A program made the position numbers and the translations under genes. Shown here one piece after another: positions 50,257 through 62,300 of a stretch of DNA of 64,000 bases (its first letter is position 1; every line of letters starts with the position of its first letter). The stretch lies in the NCBI GenBank assembly GCA_947561715.1, contig OX387199.1:1059001-1123000 (forward strand). Reading direction: 5' to 3'. Origin of the DNA: Ascidia mentula. Its lineage: Eukaryota > Chordata > Ascidiacea > Phlebobranchia > Ascidiidae. The notes under the pieces are model-generated. The model did no database searches. It was given only the letters and a program-made list of their open reading frames with translations, and had not been told where the DNA came from.

Positions 50257-52764
50257 TTAGCAGTACTCCACACACTTCCTCATAATCAACATGTTCAGAA
50301 GTTGAGGTATCTTGGCGACATAGTTGTCCCCTACTTTGGAAACAAACTTGGCTTTCAATGTTTTTCCCTTTACCTCCCTGCACACAACCACGAAGTCATC
50401 ACCCCAATCCTCCTGTCCGACTGGCTTTGCATCGAGCAACCGACATGGAACAGTAAACACCGACTCACTACAAAACATAGTAGGAAGCTGAAACACTTGG
50501 GACCTGTTTACTTGTGCTGAACACCCAAAGTCAAGGTACTTGACCAGAACTTGTTTCTCAGCAACTTGACTTACGACTGCACGGAACCAGTGTCCGTTCT
50601 TGGAGCCAACAGCACAAGCAATGCCAGGAGACAATGCCTCACCACTCAAACATCGTCTATCTTTTTCAAAGCATTGAACCATTTTAGTATTCATGTCCGT
50701 ATACTTCTGTATGTCATTAGCCAATTGACAATATATTACTCCACTCTGGTCTGCAGCAGTAACATAAACTTTAAGTTCAACATCCATCAGAGGCAGTTTT
50801 GGGGGAATTGTTTTAGCCAAAACTAAAACAACCTTTTCTTCTTTAATGATGTCATCAATTGATTCATTTGATTCAGTCTTTAAATCCAAAATAACTTTTC
50901 CAGTAGCTTGATCAGTTTTGACAACAGTGGCCAAACATACAGAGTTCTCAAACTTTTTGAACTTGGCAATTGATTGTGTTGTCAACTTATTCTCTTTTCC
51001 TTTAACCAGGCAAGCTTCAAAGGCTTGCTTTGGCATTTCACGCAACTCCAAGGGTAGCAGTTTAAGTAGGGATGTGGGAACCATTTCAACATTTCCATAA
51101 TCAATAAACAATACTTTCACATTGTCATCCACACATTCCAATACCTCTGTCCGATTCCATGCATTTTCTTTCTGGTATAACGCAGCACAAACTTGTCCTA
51201 TTTTAGGAGGTTCATTCAGGGGTTTTAGTATTTTACCATCGGAAATATTCTCCATTTGTTGAACAAATTCAAACAAACTCTCTTGGATGATTTGGCAAAA
51301 AAATGAATCTGGAGAATTAACATGAGAAACCATGACATGAAAAACACCATCTGGTAGTTTAAGCTTAGCTGGTTCCTTATTTGTCTTTATGACTTCGCAG
51401 CTATCCATATGTGAAGAAACACTTTGCTGTGGTTGAGGAGTTTCCAGTTTTTCACAGTCAGGTTTCTCAGCTGAGGAGTCAGTAACACTTGTGTCGCTTG
51501 TTTTCGGTGAAGCTACTGGAAGAGTTTTCTCCAAAATACACACATCGGTTTTTGTGGACAACATCTCAAGCATCGAAACCCCACGGACTAAAATATCTCC
51601 AATCATGATTTCATCCTTAATTGTGTGGACGCAAGCAACAACCTTGAAATCATTTTGCATCACTGCGCTTACAATAAGCTTTGAGACGTCGTCAGACCAA
51701 CTCTGCAGCCCCTTCAGTTTGCAGGGTATTGAAAATGCAGGCGTTTCATAGAAAAATTCCTCCAGCTTATAAAGGCTGGTCAGCTGTACAGCTTCCACAT
51801 TTCCATGGTCCAAGTACTTTATCTTGGCCTTGTTGTTGTCAAGCAAATCTTCAAGCACCACTCTGTACCAATTGCCATCTTCGGAATAGACAGTTGCACA
51901 AACCATTCCAACAATATGTCGAACAATTAGAGTCTTCTCGCTCACAGCAAAATGATGGTTTAAGTCGATATGTAACTTTTCCATTTTTTCTTTATCCTTG
52001 GGATTATCCAGTTGACAGATGAAGGTTCCATCTTTTGGAGCCACTTCCACCACAGTAAGTGGGACTTTGTCCCCACTCTTGAACCTCTTCATCAACGGTA
52101 ACAATTTTGGCAATGTGTCTTCTAATTCTTGAGCAATTGATTCGGGGTTAAGTATGTCAGGTTTGTCAATTTTTTGTTTGGTTTTGCCTTTACTTTTTCC
52201 ACCGTTCTTTTCATCAATGAATTGCGTTGCACACCAGAGTTTAGCGGGATTTTCATTGCTGTCTCTAGGTTCATCTTGGTCACAACCTCCACCATTACTT
52301 TTCAGCAGAGGATTTCTGAAACTTCCATTGTCTACCTTTCTTATCAAGTCGTTCAAATCCTCTTCAATGAGGGGGCCAAGTTCTAGCTTTTGCAATAAAG
52401 TCAAGTATTTCTCATCGTCAACTTTTGGCGGTATTTCACGTCTTTGTTTCGCCCACTGAACTTTCAGGCTCAGGTCCCCCACCCTAAAATTATTAAGATT
52501 GGCAATTGCTTTTTCCGCTTCCCGCAGAGTGCTGTAGTTTACAAAACCGGCCCTGCCGTTCTGATGAGGTAACTTCAAGGGCAGAAATTTTACAGTGCGA
52601 ACCTCGCCACATGTTCCGAAAAGATTTTTTACCCCCATCTCACTCAGTTCCATTGGAATGTTGATGACGTAAAGGCTGAATTCTGCTTTCCCATTTCGGC
52701 CTCCGATATTTGGGTTGAAACCGCGGTTGCAGAAATCTTCGTTCTGTGGATTCCATTTATCCAT
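50257..52764 (-). CDS. RRM plus triple-Tudor protein, single exon
   Basis: Probable germline RNP/piRNA-pathway scaffold; Tudor domains of this type bind methyl-arginine on Piwi proteins (family inference). An uninterrupted 835-codon frame. An RRM at about 30-108 has RNP2 LYVINIP and RNP1 GRAGFVNY. Three Tudor cores follow: about 285-326 (CATVYSEDGNWYRVVLE...KYLDHGNVEAV), 520-562 (CAALYQKENAWNRTEV...LFIDYGNVEMV) and 712-752 (CAVGSKNGHWFRAVV...KYLDFGCSAQV). Each sits in a longer extended-Tudor unit. Tudor 3 has FGCSAQ where the others have HGN/YGN, and Tudor 2 has Asn for the usual Tyr after Trp, so their aromatic cages may be impaired. A basic lysine-rich stretch lies near 189-201. RRM plus Tudor recalls vertebrate TDRD10, and the multi-Tudor part recalls TDRD1; orthology is unresolved. 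Absence of introns is unusual in this neighbourhood. Confidence 0.88.
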   Translation of the reverse strand: MDKWNPQNEDFCNRGFNPNIGGRNGKAEFSLYVINIPMELSEMGVKNLFGTCGEVRTVKFLPLKLPHQNGRAGFVNYSTLREAEKAIANLNNFRVGDLSLKVQWAKQRREIPPKVDDEKYLTLLQKLELGPLIEEDLNDLIRKVDNGSFRNPLLKSNGGGCDQDEPRDSNENPAKLWCATQFIDEKNGGKSKGKTKQKIDKPDILNPESIAQELEDTLPKLLPLMKRFKSGDKVPLTVVEVAPKDGTFICQLDNPKDKEKMEKLHIDLNHHFAVSEKTLIVRHIVGMVCATVYSEDGNWYRVVLEDLLDNNKAKIKYLDHGNVEAVQLTSLYKLEEFFYETPAFSIPCKLKGLQSWSDDVSKLIVSAVMQNDFKVVACVHTIKDEIMIGDILVRGVSMLEMLSTKTDVCILEKTLPVASPKTSDTSVTDSSAEKPDCEKLETPQPQQSVSSHMDSCEVIKTNKEPAKLKLPDGVFHVMVSHVNSPDSFFCQIIQESLFEFVQQMENISDGKILKPLNEPPKIGQVCAALYQKENAWNRTEVLECVDDNVKVLFIDYGNVEMVPTSLLKLLPLELREMPKQAFEACLVKGKENKLTTQSIAKFKKFENSVCLATVVKTDQATGKVILDLKTESNESIDDIIKEEKVVLVLAKTIPPKLPLMDVELKVYVTAADQSGVIYCQLANDIQKYTDMNTKMVQCFEKDRRCLSGEALSPGIACAVGSKNGHWFRAVVSQVAEKQVLVKYLDFGCSAQVNRSQVFQLPTMFCSESVFTVPCRLLDAKPVGQEDWGDDFVVVCREVKGKTLKAKFVSKVGDNYVAKIPQLLNMLIMRKCVEYC

Positions 52765-53356
52765 GATAACAGCTTATTGAACTTTTATGGGTCATAAAAC
52801 CAACAGTGATGCAAATTCCTGCAAAATTACCAAGGAATTTAATCAAATATCACCATGCGACATCCGAGAAAAAAAATTGCGCACGCGGACTTTCGGATGG
52901 TAACCTGTCACAAGTTACCGTTCGCTGTTCATTTATGTAAAAGCAACAAATACCCACACGATGAATTTTCAAGCAAAGCCATAATGCTATTTTCATGTAG
53001 TACGAAGAAGAAAAATTGAATTTGCTTGTGAAATAATTTAAAATAAAAAAAGAGCAGAACTGTTTGGGAGTTTCCCTGTAGGTGCTCTTCTTGCCATATT
53101 AGTTACTTTAAAACAAAACGTAACGGCACACCAAATGGCAAAACCTTTAAAATTAAAATTTGCATTGTTTCTTTTTACAAAAATGTGTTGAATATTTTTT
53201 TTGTTAAATAAGCAACAGTAGTAGTTGTTTACTTGTGATCTTACTAATTAAACTTTCAAGTGTACTTTATTAGTTGGTGTCAAAGAAACATTTGCACTTG
53301 CATGCGTTGTGCGGATTTGTTTTGGTTTTGAATTCGCGGGCTTGCAGTAAATAAGT
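52765..53356. promoter_or_regulatory. Bidirectional promoter region, Tudor gene and ATM
   Basis: 592 bases between divergent start codons. It is AT-rich with no obvious TATA pair; poly-T/A tracts occur near 53040 and 53200. Both core promoters presumably lie here. Confidence 0.55.
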
Positions 53357-56300
53357 ATGTCTGATCGCATCTTTTTGGAAGATGTGGTGAGATGTTGCCA
53401 CTACTTGGAGTCGGACAAGGCGACAGATCGAAAGAAACATGCTGACAAATTAAAAAGTCTTCTGCAACACCCGCAGGTAAACTGTAAGAAAAGGATTTTT
53501 TAGGAAGATTTGTAAAATAGGATTGATTAGTTAACATATTTGCATTGTATCACCTAATTTTTTGGAGCAGACAGCTGTTTTTTTTATTTGACTCTGTGAT
53601 TTATAAAATGTGCGAAAGCTTATTCACTTAAAAATTGCAGTGAATTGTTTTGATATGTTGTTTGTGAATGTATCCTATCTGACACAGTACAAATTATGTT
53701 AAATTATTTGTTGTGGCAGGTTCGTCGCATTTTAGATGAGAAATCAAATTCAGGAAAGGCAAAGGATGGGACGTACACATTTGTTTTCAAGTCTGTGCAA
53801 GGGTATGGTATTAACTGAAGACTTTCTGCTTGATTAATTTGAATAAACCTCAAATCTTATGGTGATTGTTCACAGTTACCTCTTAAAAGAGTCAGAGGCA
53901 GTACGAAATAAGTGGGACACACTTACTGTTGCTCTTCAATCTACAAGGAAAGTCAAGTTAGAGGAGATTTGCACATTGCTGAGGGTGGTCAGCAAAACTG
54001 CTGTCAAAAGTAAGTGATCTACAAAACAAAGCACTAATCAATACTTTGCTAACAAGTTAATAAACACCAATTTGACCTTTATACTTGATAAATTGTTTGA
54101 AAAATGATTTATATTTCAAGTGCAATGAAGCATGTTAATAAAAACCTTACTGTCATCTTAAACTAGATGGACCAAGACTGAGATGCAGTGACATCATAGA
54201 ATCCATTGTTCTCATACTAACACGGAACTTTCAAAGTAAGTTGTTTGGGAAAACATACCTCGACATTCTGACCGAAGATTTGCTGATGCACAGAAAATAT
54301 GTCAACCAGATTACATCAGAACAATACAAGAGTAGGTGGAAATTTTCCCACTACTTTAAAGATTTTATTTTCATGACTGATCACAAATTAAATTTATGTT
54401 TTCACCAACCTTGTGTACACATTATGAATATTTTACATGTATATGCAATATATTTTTTTGCAGATGTCCTTTCCTATTGCTGTAAGTGTTACACAGATCC
54501 ACCAGGTCATTTGGGGTCAGTACAAATAGCAGAAGTTATAAAATCTTTGGTGGATTCTGTCACCTTGCGATTTGACCCATTTGATTTCAACTATTTATTT
54601 GATTTCTTTTCAACGACTGTTGAAATTGTAAGGTAAGGACATATGTTGAGCTTTAAATGTGTATGGGTTGGGGCAAAGACCATTCAAGCCATTACAGAAA
54701 ATCTGTAGTAATGAAAACCTATTTAACCCTTAAGCATGCACTGTCATCCTAACATTATTTTATGCAATAATTTTTGATTACCCTGTGTAGAAAATCTGTT
54801 CAAGCCACTTTTGTTGAACATTCACTTTATGCATTGCACAAGTTCATCAAGTGGCAAGCTGTCGCTAATCAAGGAAAGGTTGTCTTGTTTGGACAACAGG
54901 TCATGTTGACGCTTGTGAGTTTAATGGCAAGCAAAAAAATATCCAAGTCTGCGCAGAAGTTGGTTATAGAAATCTGCCATCTCCAGGTACTATTGATGTT
55001 TAATAACATAAAATTGAAAGAAAGGTTTGCAAGTGTGTATATCAAGTATGAGTGTATATTATATATGAGAATAGAGTCTTGTTATATTACAGTTTAATTT
55101 TTGTTCAATTTACATCTTGTGGATTTACAGTGTATATTATATTAATGAAAAGTTTTTGCCCAAGAAAAACACATGTTTGGTTTCAGGTGACATTATTTGT
55201 AACAAATGGAGGAAAGGAGGATTGCTTTTATGGGAATTTATTGAATTCAGATGAGTGGTACAACATATTGAAATCGATTGTGTTGACAATCGAACGGCAA
55301 ATATCTGCCTTGTCAACGACAAACAAATTTAACTCCAAGGTTGCATTTATTTTCGATTGAGATGGTTGTAATCTGCAACAAAATCTGAAATAAGTTTTGT
55401 TTTGTAGTTGAAGACGATCAACGTTGATGAAGAAATCTGCGCATTGGCTGCTGATTCCTTGATCATTTTGTTTCAAGAATTTTCCATGCATTCTAATAGT
55501 AACGATGACCAGGTAAATTTGGTTGTCAACATATTTATTCAATTGTATTTTCATATGACGTCAATTTACTGTGTGCTATTGTATTGTACAGTGTGAAACT
55601 TATATGTTGTTGTATAATTGTTTCATTGTAAAATTGTTATCTTAGGTCAAATACAGTGTTTTTTCTACAGACAATCAATACCACACAGTTTGTGAGCAAC
55701 TTCAGGACTATTACTTTTTCACAACCTTCAAAAGTATTATCTCTTCTTTCAACCAACATTGTTGAAGATGTGGTTTGCTCTGTTTACTGGCTCCAGGTAT
55801 AAATATGACTCCCTGCTTTTTATGTTTGGTCAATCACAATTTCATGTTGATGACATCATTTATTTGTTCTTAATATCACCAAAATTCAAAGTGTAGAAAT
55901 CTGGATGCTTTTCTCCATTGTGATGTGCTTCAGATTTATAAAACCAAGTTATAATTTGTTTGCAAAAGCATACGAGCAAAATGCGATGTGCCTGTAATGC
56001 ATTTAATTTCTTTATTCAGATCATATCCTTGTTTCTTCAAAAACTACGAGAACCATTGTCAAGTGATGAGGTGATGGAATTTGCCACTTCTTTTCATCAG
56101 ATGTTTACGAACACAAAATCCCATTTTGTTTTGTGCAAAATATTTTCCTGCCTTTCTGCATTACTTTGTACCATTGAAGGGGATCTTAAAAGCAATGGTA
56201 ATAAAAGTGACAACTCATTTACTTGTTATTTGATGTCTTTGGTGACTTCATATTCATACAAAATTATGTCTTGAACTAAATTCCAAAGAAGTATGTAACC

Positions 56301-59300
56301 AGTACTTTTTCAATTAACTTCCTTTATTTTTTGTCAGAAGGGAAAGCATCAGAAATTTGGGACAAGATTGTTGGGGCATCAATTCGCCACATGATGTCAT
56401 CCTTGTCATCCAAAACCTCGACGGTGTTTGAATCATGCTGCAGATTTCTGTCCAAATTTCTTCTTGTAAACAAAACACACGAGCTTGCAATCTCAACTGC
56501 TTCTTTGTTTCCAAAAATTTGGCAAAGCTATCTGGGCTCTGAGGTGTTTTCTGAGTAAGTAAATCTTTTTTTCTAAAAATCCAATTTTTTAATGAAGTAT
56601 TTGTGTTGTAGTTTATTTAGAATAAATCTGTATGATTGAACTTCTGGTTGATTGTATAAATACTTTCTTTATTTAACTCTCCAGATACTTCATTTCATTC
56701 TTGTGTTCTTTTCTGCACACTCATAACCTCATGGAAGTGTCATATCCTGACCATGGTTGCCTGGCAACTAGCATGGATGTGGAGGACCATCTTCTCAGTG
56801 CCATAAAAAAGAACAGACCGACCAGATTATCGCTGATTGAAAAATTTCTTGGACAAACTGAATTGGAAACCTCAATGTCAGCTGTGTGTCCATCAAACAA
56901 AAGCAGTTTTGTGCCACAATCACAGAGCATAGTAAACTCTAGTTTTTTATCTGGGGACAGAAGGCCAAGTTGTGAAGAAACTGTGTCTGTAAAAGTGATG
57001 AATATGTTCGTGAAGGGGGGTTCTATTTGTATGGAGTCTGTACCCAATGGCTGCATTGTAGCAGATTTGTTGATTTCTGTTTGCTGCAAACGTCCTTGCC
57101 TGTATTTTGATCAATGCCAAAAGCAGAAAATGTCTTCTTTGTCTGCGCCCGAAATCAATTCAAGGTATCACTGTTTAACAAATTAGGATTGACTTATTGC
57201 ATGCATTGTTTAGTTAGGTGTCTTGCATTTATTATCTTCAAGCTACTTTGTAAACAAATTTAAAAGAAATGAAATAAGAAAAGTTTAATGTACAAAATAC
57301 AAGCCAGTACACATGATTCAATACAATAAAAACTTACATTGTATAGAACATGGCCACATTCAGAAGTGGATCAAGACTCTGACCCCTAAACTATGGCACT
57401 TAAAAAAATGCTGCAGTCCCAGACAAATGGGCCTTTAAAAATTATAGTCATGCTTTTGTCTAACACCAAAACTATGCAATGCAATAGGTGTGGGATAGTA
57501 ACCACCCCCACCACTCTAAAGAGAACTTTTTGATCCAACCCTTGGCTACATTAGGACTGAACTTTCACTGTTAATCTTTACTATTTTCTTTTGCATGCCA
57601 GTTAAACATGTACGGTTTATTTCTGACAGATTGTCAAATGAATTTGTTCCTATTATTGATGTTTGTACAATTGTTCTCAATCAATTACGATCAGTTGCAT
57701 TGCTCGCTGTTGAAAATCTAAAAAGCATGAAATCTCTCTTTTCTCTCAATCTCTTGCAAGTAATGCACGTTGCAAACTTGATGTTGAGTTTTACTGCAAA
57801 ATGGAAATTTGATGGTCAGTGAATATGCATCTTTCATTAAGCTTTAAAAATTTTTTTTTTTTTAATTTTATAGAATAAGCTTTTACTTTTTTGATAAAAT
57901 TACATCTATTGGATAGTGTTCCTATTGTAGATACTGTTACTTTTTAGTATTCCCCAGGCATGTATTAACATTTATGCAAAAAGCAACAGGTTGTAATGTT
58001 TTTTGAAGGTTTGAAAAAGCTCACCTATTCCAGTGATCTTCTTCTGACTTGTATATGTGATGAGTTAAGCAGTTCACTTGGCCATCAAACTACACTGGGA
58101 CCTGAACTCACGAAAAGTATTCAAACTTTTGTCACCTTGCTTGCGAAACCCCTTCGTTTTTTGATTCAACATCAAAATTCACAAAGAAAGTCTCTAATTG
58201 TTGATGGTTTGAAAGTGGCTTTACAAACTTGTGGGAAGTTGATATCTAAAGTTGCAAATGAAGCAGTTACCAATATTGCTAGCCCAAAAGTACAAAATAC
58301 ATCGACTGGTAGTGACCTTCTTGAATCGGCGTCAGAGGTATCATTTTCTGATCATGCCTCCACCAGCTTGGAGTCAAATTCAAGCCGTTTTTCATATCGG
58401 AGAAAACGCTATGGGGAGAAACCAACAGATTCACCACTGTCTAAACGCAGCAACACTGACTCAAACTTGTCCTCTGTGGAACATGTAGAAGATACAAGCA
58501 AAAGTAAGATTGTTGCCAATCTTTTGTTTTATTTTTTTTTGTAAATTTTCTGAGCCAGGTCTTGCATGTTTTGTTGAAGTGACGTCAGATGATGCATCAG
58601 AGCTTTTCAGTAAATGCGTCACATTTTTCTGCCTGGTGGCAGAATTAACAGGGGACACTTCAGTTGTGAATGATGTTTTAAATACACTTACATCAGATGA
58701 GTTTGATTTGACTTCTGTGAAAAATATTGGTGCAGTAATTATTGCTATTGAGGTAAAAATTGTGTTAAAGTTTTTAATGCATTTAACACTTTTCACTACT
58801 ATTTTAATTTTGCATTTTGAAGGAAATTCTAAGAAGTGTTGGGAAATTTAACTCTTGCCAACTGAAGAATGTCATCAAATCAATCCAGACAATATTCCAG
58901 CTGCATTACCAAGATGAGGAAATCTCGTCAAATTGCTTGGAAGTCCTTTGTTCACTTATTCCAACTTTGCAAATTCATAATTCTGATTCACAGACAGAAT
59001 GGTATACCGGCAAACTTGGTTTTTGGGTGTTTTATTGCAAATTTGGGTTAAATTAAGGTTTTTAAGATATAAATGTTGTTAGATTAGGTCATAGCATGTA
59101 TTTCAGGTAATTTGTTGTTCAGAGTGTTTGTAAATGTTAGTTTTACATTACTTTGCATTTTTACAGCATAGATGAGATTGTTTCATTGCTATCAATAATT
59201 AGTGATCAGATTTCCAAAGACAAATGTGGTCCAATGATGAAAGTTGGTTACATTGAGTGTTTGGTTCAACTCAGTAAACATTTAACTTTTGACAATTTGG

Positions 59301-62300
59301 GAACATCTCAAGATACTGAAGCAAGAAATATTGGTTCAGGTGACTATGGACCATGTTCCATTTGATTTTTGATGATTCCTTTGGTTTAAATATTTTTTAA
59401 ATCCCTGAACAGTGTTCTCAAGTGACACTAATTCATACCAAGGTTTTGTGACACAGATTAAAATACCCAACAGACTTTAGTTTGACCTCATGACTGTTTT
59501 AGTTTTTTTATTTCTGAGCAGGTTATTCTTCTTCTAATAAACACATAGGTGACAAAATTAATTTTTTGATGCAGTTGTCAAAACACTTTGTGGATTCGCC
59601 TCATCACCCAATGGACTTGTCAGCAACTGTTCTTGGAAAGCCATCTCACAGATTGTTCAACATCAATGTGATCAGGAAGATGATCAAAATAAATACCAGC
59701 AGTTTTGTCAATATGTTTTTGCTTGTCTAAAAGAAGGTACAATGAATTTAGAATTTTTTTTCACGCTTAAACGATATTAATGAAATTGTGATGGCAAATG
59801 TTAATCCAAAAACTAAATTGGTTTATGTCATAATATTCCAAAACAATAATGTTGACTTATTAGATAGTATGTTGCATGTAAAGGTGTAATGGCTTTTATC
59901 TTTCAGTTAAAGTTGTCATCACAAGTGAAACAAGTTTTGCTTCAAGAAACTTGAACAACAATGAGTCATTTTACCTGAATCACATAAATTCGATCTATTC
60001 CTGCCTCCGTGCTTTTTGTGGCATCCTCCAACACACCGGTCATCCACTGGAAAAACAGATTGCAGAGGAAATATGTGTATTTTACTCTGAACTGGAAAAA
60101 AGCATTTCTGAAAGACATTCCACTGCATTAGATGATATTGGAAAAGTCTTTAAAGCTGTTTTGACAAATGTGAATAAAAAGTTTGAATACAGTAAGTCTT
60201 CCCAAATCACTCAGATTGTAAAACTTTGGGAAGTTTACAAATGATATGATTGTTGGTGGCAGTTTAAGTTCATTTTTTTAACCAACCTCTGTACCTTGAC
60301 CTAAATCCTTATGTTTACCAAACACCTCTTGTTTTTTTTCAGGCATTCTCTCCCAACACCTTCTGTACACATTGAGTAAATGGGAATTTTCCGCAAAAAG
60401 TCTGTTCAAAAATTTTCCTATTGCATTGTGGGAGTGCCAAAATATGGAAAGTTTTTGCCGCAAGAACTTTGACCGAGTGTTTCCCATAGTGATGCTGAAA
60501 TCGAGCAGGAATTTGGATGAAGTCATTGAATTGCTCCAGAATGTTCCAAGTCTGGATAAATTTAAAGAGGAATGTATACCACATGCTATTGCTGTTACTC
60601 TGCCTCTGCTATGTAAACAAGGTGATGACAATATATTTTTACTTCTAAAATTGTTTACGCAACAAATTATTGCTGAACAAAAACAACTCTTGGTTTTTAT
60701 TACTTACATTGGGTTGTTAATCAAAAATATTTTACATGTAAGGACAGAACCACCGTTTACAACTGTGCAGCACAGACTTATTCCTGTACTTTTATCGCAT
60801 TTTTATCTCCTTGACTGAGTTTATTTTCAATTTAGTAATTCGGTTTCTTCTGTAAACTGTGATGTTTAAATTTGTGCATGTTAACTTAAACAGTTTTTTT
60901 TACTTGACACACATCTTAAAGTAGATTTGTCACAATATTTGTATTTAATAAGTTTCTGCACCTGCATACTCCAAAGGTACTTCTGATCTGGCAATCTCAA
61001 ACTCATCAAACGTGATGAATATATTCCATTACTTGATGCAATGTTGTGACTATGACCACGTTTCTTCACTTCTGCAATACTTCACTGCCCAAATCATATC
61101 TCACCTACTCACCATGCTTCCTATGACATCTCATGATGATGATCATGTGATTTTTCTTCATGAAAATCCTCCTGCAACTATAATTTATTTTGATGAAACT
61201 TCATTTGAAGGTGGGTTTGTTGTTGAAAAACTCCTTATAACAAATAAAATAAAGTCCATCTCTTTTGAAATTAAAAATGTTCCAAAAAAATATGACGTTG
61301 TTTGCTGAGGTTTAACCTTTTTTATTAGTGATCTTGCAAAGGTTTGTGAACCTGAGTCTCAAGGACACAAAAAAGCACGACAAGGAATTGAACTTGAAAA
61401 TGTTGGTGAAGTTGATTGAAACTTCTTCCCAAGCTCGCATGCAAAACCTAATGGTTCACATGTATACGATGGTGAATGATGCACAAAATTTGACAGAAAC
61501 TCTGAACAGAATTCTTGCTTACAGGTACTTGCTGTGTGAAGGCCAGAACCTTTTTTCTGTTGTTGTTGATAATGCATTCCATTTATTACACTCACTTCCA
61601 ATATAATGTATTATTCGTATAACCAGCAACCCAGTTTAAGAACTACTAATTTAGATGGTTTGTCGGCCTAAAAATTGGGCATTTACAAAGTTATGTATGG
61701 TTTTAAATGTTTTGTATTGTTTTTCTGATACATATTTAAATCCTCTCAATATTTGCGTTTCATGATGAACCAAGGCATTTTTTGACCAAAAATGTTTTTT
61801 TATGCAGGTATTTTTTACAACTAATATTTCCATATATCAGTGATGATCATCAAAAGGAAATTGTCATTCATTCTGTCTTGCATTGTGTTCTCAACATATG
61901 CAGTAAAGCCAAGAGTAAGGTAACACTTTTCAAACTATCTATAAATTTCCTTTAGTTTATAATGTAGATTGTGGACACATAAATATTTCCTGGCATTTTG
62001 AATTGGAGTCAGCTGGTTTATTTGACAGAAAAATGAATTCGGACTACCACGGCATCACTTGTTTAATTTATATTTTGACATATTGGTGTCGCTGGTACAA
62101 GACAATGCCTAAATGAGGACTAGGTTCTGCTAAAACTAAGCAACCAGTATTTCATTTAACCTTATGATGTTGTTTTATTGTCTTTATCAGATTAGCAACC
62201 AATCTTTCAAAAGAAGCCAGCGACATCTCATTAACATCTGCACCATTGGCATAAACCTGATATTTACTTTATTCTCATCCAGTTTAAATGATGATTTGTC

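Noticed and set aside
57165-57629. Acceptor at 57593-57594 for the next ATM exon
   Set aside because: It introduces an immediate in-frame stop (TAA). The acceptor ending at 57629 keeps the frame and was used instead.
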